Positions 15,566 to 22,297 of a stretch of DNA of 36,951 nucleotides are shown here, one piece after another. The stretch is from Dehalococcoides sp. JdFR-56 (GTDB lineage Bacteria; Chloroflexota; Dehalococcoidia; Dehalococcoidales; RBG-16-60-22), in the NCBI GenBank assembly GCA_002011495.1, contig MTNR01000006.1:1-36951 (forward strand), written 5' to 3'. The translations under genes were made by a program, and so were the position numbers. The notes beneath the pieces were generated by a model. It had not been told where the DNA came from. It saw only the letters and a program-made list of their open reading frames with translations, and ran no database searches. Position 1 is the stretch's first letter. The number at the start of each line of letters is the position of its first letter.

Positions 15566-16348
15566 ATGGGGAGACTGGATGGTAAAGTCGCCGTGATTAC
15601 CGGTGCCGCCAGAGGCATCGGCAAGGCGGATGCCTTACTTTTTGCCCAAGAAGGGGCGGCCGTGGTCATCAGCGATATTGACCCAGAGCCGCTTGAGGAG
15701 ACCGCCAGGGAGATAGCGGCCGCCGGAGGTAAAGTGGCCTGGTGTGTGGCTGATGTCACCAAGCCAGAGGATACTGATAAGCTGATGGACACCGCCGTGG
15801 AGAAATTCGGCGATTTGAATATCCTGGTGAACAATGCCGGGATAACCCGGGATGCGCTCATCCACCGCATGACCGATGCCCAGTGGGATATCTGCATAGA
15901 TACCATCTTAAAGGGAACCTTTAACTGCATCCGCTCCGCAGCCAAGTATTTCCGCAAGGAAGGTCACGGGGGCAAGATCATCAACGTCGCCTCGGTGGTG
16001 GGGCTGATGGGGAATATCGGCCAGATAAACTATTCAGCGGCCAAGGCAGGCATCATTGGGCTGACCAAAACCGTGGCCAAGGAGTGGGCTAGCTTCGGCG
16101 TCACTTGCAACGCCATCGCCTATGGCTTCGTCCACACCAGGCTCACCGGCGAGAAGGAAAGCGGGGAGATAGTGGCCGGAGAGAAAGTGGGCATACCCAA
16201 GAAGGTGAGAGAAAGCATGCTCGAGATGGTCGGTGGCAAAGCCATGACCCCGGAAGAGGCAGCTAGACCAGTTCTGTTCCTGGCCTCATCCGATGCCGAC
16301 TACATCACCGGTCACGTTCTCAATGTAAGCGCCGGGATGTATATGTAG
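15566..16348 (+). CDS. Short-chain dehydrogenase/reductase (3-hydroxyacyl-CoA dehydrogenase or FabG-like)
   Basis: A 260-residue classical SDR. The nucleotide motif is TGAARGIG (residues 12-19), with acidic SDIDP after beta-2, which favours NAD(H) over NADP(H). NNAG lies near residue 90, the catalytic Ser in INVASVVG and the YSAAK Tyr/Lys near 155-159. A small insert with EKESGEIVAGEKVG occurs in the substrate lid. Oxidation of a 3-hydroxyacyl-CoA or a cyclic hydroxyacyl-CoA is inferred from its position directly after the mutase. GGAGG precedes the ATG. The gene converges on the BcrD-like gene with nine bases between stops and no visible terminator. Confidence 0.9.
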   Translation: MGRLDGKVAVITGAARGIGKADALLFAQEGAAVVISDIDPEPLEETAREIAAAGGKVAWCVADVTKPEDTDKLMDTAVEKFGDLNILVNNAGITRDALIHRMTDAQWDICIDTILKGTFNCIRSAAKYFRKEGHGGKIINVASVVGLMGNIGQINYSAAKAGIIGLTKTVAKEWASFGVTCNAIAYGFVHTRLTGEKESGEIVAGEKVGIPKKVRESMLEMVGGKAMTPEEAARPVLFLASSDADYITGHVLNVSAGMYM

Positions 16349-16357
16349 CTTTTGACC

Positions 16358-17134
16358 CTAGGCAGCCATCTCCTCAGCCATGATGGCGGCACCCAAAGCG
16401 GTCACCAGCTGGGGCTGTGGAGGCACCAACAGCTTGAGGCTCAGCTTCTCTTCTATGCTTCTTACCAGCCCGATATCAAGAGCGCCGCCGCCGCTGATGG
16501 TGCAGTCCTTCTCCAGACCAACCCTCTCAACAAGGGTGGATATTTTGTCGGCCAGTGCCTGGTGCACCCCGGCCAGGATATCCTCCTTGGCATTGCCCTC
16601 AGCCACCCTGGAGATGGCCTCTGATTCCCCGAAGACGGCACAGCCGGTGGTGAAGGCAACCGGCCTTTTTGATTTCAGGGAAAGCGGCCCGATATCCTCA
16701 AGCTCTACTTGGAGCACATTGGCGATGACTTCCAGAAAGCGCCCGCTGCCGGCGGCACACTTCTCACTGACCACGAAGTTAACCACCTGCCCGCGCTCAC
16801 CCAGCCTGATTACCTGGCTGGACTGCGCCTGCACGTCGATCACCGTTCTCGCCGAGGGAAAAATTTTACTTATGCCCCGGGCGCAGCAGCGGATATCGGT
16901 AACTTGCCCATCCGAGTAGGGCACACTGGCCGAGCCCTGGCCGGTGGCCACGGTATAGGCGATGTCTTGGGAAGATAGTTTGGCTTTGGCCAGAAGCTCA
17001 GCGCGCAATTTTTCTGCGGCCGCCCGGTAATTCGCCCCGGAGGGGAGCAGGTGGTAAGCCAGCACCTCTCCATCCCTAGTGACAACTCCCTTGCTCGTTC
17101 CCGAGCCAATATCAATGCCCATAAAATAAGCCAT
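16358..17134 (-). CDS. BcrD/BzdP-type ATPase subunit with altered DIGGQD motif
   Basis: A 258-residue member of the BadF/BcrA/HgdC ATPase family with an ASKHA fold. The N-terminal phosphate loop is MGIDIGSGTSKGVV; the [4Fe-4S]-bridging cysteines are C126 in SEKCAAGSGRFLEV and C165 in TTGCAVFGESE. The usual DIGGQD(S/A)K motif is replaced by DVQAQSSQ (100-107). In class I benzoyl-CoA reductases two non-identical ATPases form a heterodimer, and as I recall the BcrD-type partner also deviates at this motif; 2-hydroxyacyl-CoA dehydratase activators are homodimers. This subunit therefore looks like the second half of a BCR-type electron activator. It is the last gene of the unit. Confidence 0.85.
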   Translation of the reverse strand: MAYFMGIDIGSGTSKGVVTRDGEVLAYHLLPSGANYRAAAEKLRAELLAKAKLSSQDIAYTVATGQGSASVPYSDGQVTDIRCCARGISKIFPSARTVIDVQAQSSQVIRLGERGQVVNFVVSEKCAAGSGRFLEVIANVLQVELEDIGPLSLKSKRPVAFTTGCAVFGESEAISRVAEGNAKEDILAGVHQALADKISTLVERVGLEKDCTISGGGALDIGLVRSIEEKLSLKLLVPPQPQLVTALGAAIMAEEMAA

Positions 17135-17142
17135 AACACGCC

Positions 17143-18003
17143 CTACTTATAGAAGGTGGCCTCCGCCAGACGGCGCTCCTTCTTGGGGAGGGGCTCACCC
17201 TTCTCCAGAGATTTAAAGGCGATTTCCTTACCTAAAAGAGCCGCCCCCAGCGCCCCGCTGATGAGCGGGTCATCGGGAACAAGCACCTGATGTCCCAAAT
17301 TTTCCTGCACCGCCCTGACCACTCCTTTATTTTTAGCCACACCCCCGGTAAAGACGACATCGCCCTCAATCCCCAGCCGCCGCAGCATGCCCACGGCCCG
17401 GCTGGCGATGGCCTCATGGAGCCCAGCCACGATATCCTCTACGGGAACCCCCTCGGAAAGGCGGGAGATAACCTCCTGCTGGGCAAAAATGGTGCAGGTG
17501 TTGCTGATATTGACCCGATTTTGCGATTTCAAGGAGATATCGCCCAGCTCTTCTAGCTTGAGGCCAAGCGTTTTGGCGATGACTTCCAAAAACCTCCCCG
17601 TCCCGGCGGCACACTTGTCATTCATGACGAAGTTGGTGAGCTTGCCATCTTTTATCTTGAGCCCCTTGGCATCCTGTCCCCCGATATCAAGGGCAGTTCT
17701 GGCGGAGGGAAAGAGGCTGGTCACCCCCCGGGCATGGCAAGTTAGCTCGGTTATCTGCCTATCGGCAAAAGGAACATTGATGCGCCCGTAGCCAGTGGCG
17801 ATGACGTAGGTTATCTCCTCAAAGGGTAGTTCTGCCTGCTTCAGCGCCTGCTCCATCACCCTGTTGGCCAGGCGGCGGTGCTCGGCGCCGGTGTGAGTCT
17901 CCACCCGAGCCCGAATCACCCCATCCCCGTCAATAATCACCACCTTGGTCATGGTGGAGCCAAGGTCAACGCCGGCAAAATAGAGTGAGCCTGCTGATTT
18001 CAA
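17143..18003 (-). CDS. BcrA/BzdQ-type ATPase subunit (HgdC-like electron activator)
   Basis: A 286-residue ASKHA ATPase with canonical motifs: GVDLGSTMTKVVIID (phosphate 1), ALDIGGQDAKGLKI (D106 to D111, connect/phosphate 2), cluster ligands C131 in NDKCAAGTGRFLEV and C170 in SNTCTIFAQQE, and FTGGVAKNKGVV (adenosine motif). Such proteins couple ATP hydrolysis to raise one electron to very low potential and pass it to the partner reductase or dehydratase. The start is TTG 18003 with a G-rich ribosome site; no better start gives the full first motif. Eight bases separate it from the second ATPase, and together they should form the heterodimer. Confidence 0.9.
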   Translation of the reverse strand: MKSAGSLYFAGVDLGSTMTKVVIIDGDGVIRARVETHTGAEHRRLANRVMEQALKQAELPFEEITYVIATGYGRINVPFADRQITELTCHARGVTSLFPSARTALDIGGQDAKGLKIKDGKLTNFVMNDKCAAGTGRFLEVIAKTLGLKLEELGDISLKSQNRVNISNTCTIFAQQEVISRLSEGVPVEDIVAGLHEAIASRAVGMLRRLGIEGDVVFTGGVAKNKGVVRAVQENLGHQVLVPDDPLISGALGAALLGKEIAFKSLEKGEPLPKKERRLAEATFYK

Positions 18004-18035
18004 ATTAGAATACCCCCTTTACCCCCGCAGCGAGC

Positions 18036-19214
18036 CTAACCTATCACCTCAAGGAAGGCCTGGACCCTCGTCCTTAGCTGGGCCAGAGCTGCCTGGCTGT
18101 AGTCATGCTCAAGATAAATGCTGGGTAAATCAATGTGGTCAAGGTAGTCTTTGAGGCCGGGCACCTCATAACCGTGAATATCGCAGTACCGCAGCACCTC
18201 AAGGATAACCCCGTTAACCTTCCATTCTTGAGCGTAATCTTTGAGGTAACTGAACCTGTTTTCCAGGTCAGCTAGATAATCCTTGCGCTTGGTCTTGGTG
18301 AGAACCGTCTCCCGGAAAGTGCGGGGGCTTTTAAGCGCCACCAGATAGCGGTTGGCTAGCCCGTCCAGCGGGTCGCCGGTTTGCTCCACCAGTGGGAAAT
18401 AGGCCCGGCTGCCCAGTGAGGTATCATCCATGACCACGTTGGCCCCGAGGCTCTCAATCAGGTCAATAATCGCGGTGTTATCAATGATGCTGCCCCAGAG
18501 AAGAAGCCTGGCCGGCTGTATTCTCGGGCCGTCCCGGCGCTCATGCGCCTGGCGGATAACCTGCCTGAGGAGCTCGTTTCCTTCTGTTACCGGCAGGCTG
18601 GCCAGCGCCACCAGCACCTGAAGCGTCTCCGTTCCAGAGATAAGGGGAGGGTCAGGCTTCCTCAAATCATACAGTTCCCGCACTAGAAGGCGCTGCTCAT
18701 TGTGGACCTCGATAGCCTGGCGCAGTTTCTCCAGGGTAAGTTCTTTCCCGGCGAACGCTTCCAGGGTTTTCTTAAAATCTTTCAGCAATTCTTTATGCTG
18801 CTCAAGGGCGGCGGTATGGGTGGTGTGGGGGGTATCAATGAAGTGGGCATAAGCAGGGTTAAGGTAAGTTCGCCAGATGTGGGCAGTTTTCTCGGCCACT
18901 TCACAGCCATGGGCCATGACCACCCCGTCCAGGAAATCGTACCTGCCCTTCAAACCCAGGTCCATCACGCTGCGGATAAAGGGGCAGACCACGGTGGGTA
19001 GGCAAGCATCCGCCTTGGTTATCGGCTCATTCATATCGCCCAAGATCCGGTAAGGAACTAAATCAAGCGCGGTGAGCATCTCCAGAACGGGGTAGATATC
19101 AAAGTAGCCGATGACCTGCTTCCCCTCAGCTTTGAGCTCTCTAGCTCGGCGGGTCCGGTCCTGATAAATGGCCCTAGCTCTATCCAGCCCAGTTTCCATC
19201 TCGCTCATCACCAT
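18036..19214 (-). CDS. BcrC/BzdN-like subunit (2-hydroxyacyl-CoA dehydratase/benzoyl-CoA reductase family)
   Basis: A 392-residue HgdB-superfamily protein, close to the length of benzoyl-CoA reductase subunit C (about 380-390). Candidate cluster cysteines lie at the family positions: C77 in VVCPFIRSVMD (with C71 nearby), C104 in MAHGCEVAEK and C344 in LRYCDIHGYEV. These would bind a [4Fe-4S] cluster that receives electrons from the ATPase pair. The ATG at 19214 overlaps the upstream stop (7 bases); a second in-frame ATG at 19208 shares a TGATG with that stop. Whether it reduces an aromatic ring or removes a 2-hydroxy group cannot be decided from sequence; context favours the BCR form. Confidence 0.86.
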   Translation of the reverse strand: MVMSEMETGLDRARAIYQDRTRRARELKAEGKQVIGYFDIYPVLEMLTALDLVPYRILGDMNEPITKADACLPTVVCPFIRSVMDLGLKGRYDFLDGVVMAHGCEVAEKTAHIWRTYLNPAYAHFIDTPHTTHTAALEQHKELLKDFKKTLEAFAGKELTLEKLRQAIEVHNEQRLLVRELYDLRKPDPPLISGTETLQVLVALASLPVTEGNELLRQVIRQAHERRDGPRIQPARLLLWGSIIDNTAIIDLIESLGANVVMDDTSLGSRAYFPLVEQTGDPLDGLANRYLVALKSPRTFRETVLTKTKRKDYLADLENRFSYLKDYAQEWKVNGVILEVLRYCDIHGYEVPGLKDYLDHIDLPSIYLEHDYSQAALAQLRTRVQAFLEVIG

Positions 19215-20545
19215 GCCATCCCCGCCTCTTTTCTCACCTGGCGGTAGTGGCTCATCGTCTCCTCAAAGGTCTCCGCCTTCCTCAAGGCCTCGGCGGGGTC
19301 AAAGAGGTTGAGGTCAACGATGTCCCCCTCAATGACCAAGGAGGGCACCTTCAACTTGGACATGAGCTGGTCCTGAACCACCATCAGGTGGTTCGTCGCC
19401 GTGCGACAGGTAAGCAAGGGATGCAGCACTATGCCATCACACTGATATTCCTGGACCAGTTCCAGGTAAGGATGGGCGAAATATCCCCACCAGTCTCCGG
19501 TATTGTAGGCATCCTCAAAGTAGCCGGAGAAATACTGGTAGGTCAAATTGGCCACGCGCTCCAGGGGGTCACTCACCTGACTTAAGTCTATCGGCTTGGG
19601 CGGGTGATACGCCCAGCTCTCAATGACAAAGTTCCAGCCCCGCTCCGCCAGCTGGTCAAAGAATTTCAGGCTGTGCCACGGGGGGAGCTCAGCAAAGGCG
19701 AGCCTATATTTCTCCTCCCCAATGGCGCCACGGTGGTTTGCCACCATGGACTTTACTTCCTCATACATCTGGCGGTAGAGGCCAGTGGTAACTTTGGGGT
19801 CAGCCGCCATATAGAGCGAGGCGGGCATGCTGCTCCAGAAGTCCCGGGAGTGCATCGGGCAGGGGCGGGCTTTGCGTAGCTCGTTTACCTCATACCACAC
19901 CCGGTTCATCTCAATGGTATCATCAATTATCTCGGCGAGTTTGTCCCAGTCCATCTTCCTATCCAGCAGCCACTCCAGAAAGGCGATAAACTCCCTAAGC
20001 TCAGCCACCAGAAATTTGATGTTATGCTCCCTCACCCCCTCCAGCCGGCTCTCCTTCACCCCGGGGTGGGGCATCTCCAGCACCCACACCGGAGCGTCCA
20101 GGTAGCGCCCGAGCGCCTGAAACCATTTATAGCGGGTATCGCAAAAGTAGCCGGAGCTGAGCAGCAAAGTGGGCTTGGGCATCCCACCCATGGGGGCTTC
20201 GGGCGGTATCGCGCCCAGTTCCTTCATCCGAGCGGCGTAGCCGAGGCAGTTGCGGGCATAGCCACACATATGGCTGGGGAAACCATCGCTGTCAGCTTGC
20301 GCCAGATACGCCGGGGCAGCGCCGAAAGCGGCGCAGACGGCACCATAGTCCTCCGGGTAGACCGCCGCCACCTCCATCGCCCTGAGGATGGCATCCCCTC
20401 CCCACCAGTTGACCATGCACCAGGCCACCGGCTTCCCCTCCTGGCCTGCCTCCACCGCCCGCTCATACATCCCGTCAACCAGGGCCCGGAGGGGATACAT
20501 GGTCTTCAGCCGGTTGATGGGCCTTTTCTTTTCCCCTTCAGCCAT
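19208..20545 (-). CDS. BcrB/BzdO-like subunit (benzoyl-CoA reductase family)
   Basis: A 445-residue HgdB-superfamily protein; BzdO/BcrB proteins are about 430-450 residues. Cysteines suitable for cluster binding are C94 and C100 in HMCGYARNCLGY, C135 in GYFCDTRYKW and C380 in HPLLTCRTATNH. The last motif and the N-terminal GKPVAWCMVNWWGGD resemble BCR subunit B more than the dehydratase subunits (judged from memory of the families). It should pair with the 392-residue subunit to form the substrate-reducing module. AAGGAG precedes the ATG. The 30-base gap to the DUF35 gene and the overlap with the next subunit indicate one transcript. Confidence 0.87.
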   Translation of the reverse strand: MAEGEKKRPINRLKTMYPLRALVDGMYERAVEAGQEGKPVAWCMVNWWGGDAILRAMEVAAVYPEDYGAVCAAFGAAPAYLAQADSDGFPSHMCGYARNCLGYAARMKELGAIPPEAPMGGMPKPTLLLSSGYFCDTRYKWFQALGRYLDAPVWVLEMPHPGVKESRLEGVREHNIKFLVAELREFIAFLEWLLDRKMDWDKLAEIIDDTIEMNRVWYEVNELRKARPCPMHSRDFWSSMPASLYMAADPKVTTGLYRQMYEEVKSMVANHRGAIGEEKYRLAFAELPPWHSLKFFDQLAERGWNFVIESWAYHPPKPIDLSQVSDPLERVANLTYQYFSGYFEDAYNTGDWWGYFAHPYLELVQEYQCDGIVLHPLLTCRTATNHLMVVQDQLMSKLKVPSLVIEGDIVDLNLFDPAEALRKAETFEETMSHYRQVRKEAGMAW

Positions 20546-20575
20546 AAATGATGGCTCCTTAAGCGCTAACCTGCC

Positions 20576-20989
20576 CTAGGCTACCAGGCTGAAGAGAGGT
20601 CTGGCGCCATCGCCCGCGGAATACTTATCGCCAGGGAAGACCGCGTTTCCCGTCATCTTCACCTTTTTGCCAATCAGCTCCATGCTGGCCGCAGCCGGGT
20701 CAATGCCGGTTAAATTGCCCATCACCCAGGGACCTTCATCAAGCTCCACCAGCAGGATAACATAGGGGACTTCGCTCTCCCTCCCCTCCGGGGCAACATT
20801 GCAGGTGGTGAAAGTCTGAATCTTGCCCGTGCCTTTGAGCTCAATGACCTCCATATTGGGGCTAGAGCACTTCCGGCAGACCATCTTGGGCGGCACGGTA
20901 ACCGTGCCACAGTCATTACATTTCAGGCCCAATAGTTTATTCTGCTTGAGCGCCTCATTATAATCCTTGAAAGTCAGCTTATACTCCAT
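20576..20989 (-). CDS. DUF35 zinc-ribbon/OB-fold acyl-CoA-associated protein
   Basis: A 137-residue protein. The N-terminal rubredoxin-like zinc ribbon has C24, C27, C38 and C41 (KCNDCG, then CRKC), followed by an OB-fold (GKIQTFTTCNVAPEGRE, then VPYVILLVELDEGPWVMGNL). Members accompany thiolases, for example in archaeal thiolase/HMG-CoA synthase complexes and steroid side-chain enzymes, and help hold acyl-CoA intermediates. It lies 35 bases after the thiolase gene and should form a complex with it. GGAGG lies before the ATG. Confidence 0.9.
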   Translation of the reverse strand: MEYKLTFKDYNEALKQNKLLGLKCNDCGTVTVPPKMVCRKCSSPNMEVIELKGTGKIQTFTTCNVAPEGRESEVPYVILLVELDEGPWVMGNLTGIDPAAASMELIGKKVKMTGNAVFPGDKYSAGDGARPLFSLVA

Positions 20990-21024
20990 TTTCAGCCTCC
21001 GCAGAAACTAAATCAGCCCTCTAC

Positions 21025-22203
21025 TTACCAGCCCCGCTCTAGGATCATGTTAACCAGGGTGCTGCCATCTCCGCCCAGGGTGTCCGTCATCCCGATTTTG
21101 GCCCCCTCCACCTGCCGCTCCGGCTCCACCTCGCCTCTTAACTGTTTGGTGATCTCATAGACCTGACCGGCACCAGTGGCCCCGATAGGATGGCCTTTGG
21201 ACTTCAGCCCGCCCGAGGGATTTATGGCCACCTTACCGCCAATATCCGCCTCGCCCTTCATCCAGGCCTCGCCCGCCTTGCCAAACTCAAAGAAGCCCAG
21301 GCTCTCCGCCGCGATGAGGCTGGCGATGCTGAAGCAATCATGCAGCTCACAGACATCAATATCCTGGGGCGTCACCCCAGCCATATCATAGGCCTGCTTG
21401 GAGGATATCTCTCTGGCCCTGAGCCGGGGCAGATATTCCTGCTGGCTGACCAAAGGGCCACCGGAAGCTTGCCCCACGCCGATGATATAGACCGGCTTAC
21501 TAGTCAATTTCTTGGCCACCTCCTCCGAGGCCAGAACCAGGGCCGCCGCCCCATCAGAGAACGGGCAGCAATCATGCAGCTGCAGCGGCGTGCTCACCAT
21601 GAACGAATTCAGCACCGCCTCAACGGTTACCTCCTTGCGCAGGTGCGCCTTGGGGTTGAACATGCCGTACTTGTAAGACTGCACTGATACCACCGCCATC
21701 TGCTCTTTGAGCTTCTCCAAGGGGATGCCATACTTGGCCGAGTAAAGATGAGCCAGCATGGCAAAGACCGCGGGGAAGGTGATACCAGAGGGGAATTCAT
21801 ACCGGCTATCACTGAACATGGAAAAGGTGCGCGTGGCCAGCGCCGTGCCCATGGTGGCCGCCCTCTCCACACCCCCAGCCAGCACGATGTCATAAAAGCC
21901 GGAGGCCACCCACATGAAGGCATCCCTTACCGCCATGCTGGCGGAGGCACAGGCTCCCTCGTATCTGTTGGCTGGGATACCAGCGCAGCCGATGCTCTCC
22001 GCAGCAAACGCCTGCACCGAACCCTGCCCCTCTGAGAAATCCCCCAGCACGTTGCCTAAGAACAAAGCCTGAATGTCCTTTGGTTTCAGGTTTGATTCGG
22101 CGATAGCCTCCGCAGCCGCCTCGCCAAAAAGTTCAACGCTCGTCTTCTCCTGGGCCCCGCTGAACTTGGTCTCCCCCACGCCAACAACAGCTACTTTTCT
22201 CAT
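21025..22203 (-). CDS. Thiolase-family acyltransferase (SCP-x/archaeal acetyl-CoA acetyltransferase type)
   Basis: A 392-residue thiolase. The acyl-accepting Cys is C85 in YEGACASASM, with H288 in CELHDCFS and H338 in NPSGGLKSKGHPIGATG. The second cysteine of classical thiolases (in a CGGG context near the C-terminus) is absent; the segment reads MTDTLGGDGST, as in the SCP-x/archaeal branch that works with DUF35 partners. It probably cleaves a 3-ketoacyl-CoA, or catalyses a related C-C bond step in the DUF35 complex. AGGAGG precedes the ATG and a promoter lies at 22241-22269. It is the first gene of the six-gene unit ending at 16358. Confidence 0.92.
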   Translation of the reverse strand: MRKVAVVGVGETKFSGAQEKTSVELFGEAAAEAIAESNLKPKDIQALFLGNVLGDFSEGQGSVQAFAAESIGCAGIPANRYEGACASASMAVRDAFMWVASGFYDIVLAGGVERAATMGTALATRTFSMFSDSRYEFPSGITFPAVFAMLAHLYSAKYGIPLEKLKEQMAVVSVQSYKYGMFNPKAHLRKEVTVEAVLNSFMVSTPLQLHDCCPFSDGAAALVLASEEVAKKLTSKPVYIIGVGQASGGPLVSQQEYLPRLRAREISSKQAYDMAGVTPQDIDVCELHDCFSIASLIAAESLGFFEFGKAGEAWMKGEADIGGKVAINPSGGLKSKGHPIGATGAGQVYEITKQLRGEVEPERQVEGAKIGMTDTLGGDGSTLVNMILERGW

Positions 22204-22240
22204 CTTGGTCCTCCTGCTTTGATGCTAGAGCTCAGTATTA

Positions 22241-22269
22241 AAGGTACTACATTCCGCTTACACCGTCAA
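22241..22269 (-). promoter_or_regulatory. Possible promoter for the thiolase-BCR unit
   Basis: On the minus strand TTGACG (22269-22264), a 17-base spacer and TACCTT (22246-22241). The -35 is good and the -10 is weak. It lies in the 94-base gap between the EMO-like gene and the thiolase, the only sizeable gap in this part of the strand. Confidence 0.4.
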
Positions 22270-22297
22270 TTTCAAAACTTCAAAAAACCGTCCTCCC

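Noticed and set aside
16358-20545. Simple 2-hydroxyglutaryl-CoA-type dehydratase
   Set aside because: Those systems use one homodimeric activator; here two different ATPases are adjacent and the subunit lengths fit the BCR layout. It remains an alternative until a phylogeny is made.
20024-20551. 175-codon plus-strand frame opposite the BcrB-like gene
   Set aside because: The opposite strand holds a clear HgdB-superfamily protein; this frame is Pro/His-rich with no recognisable domain.
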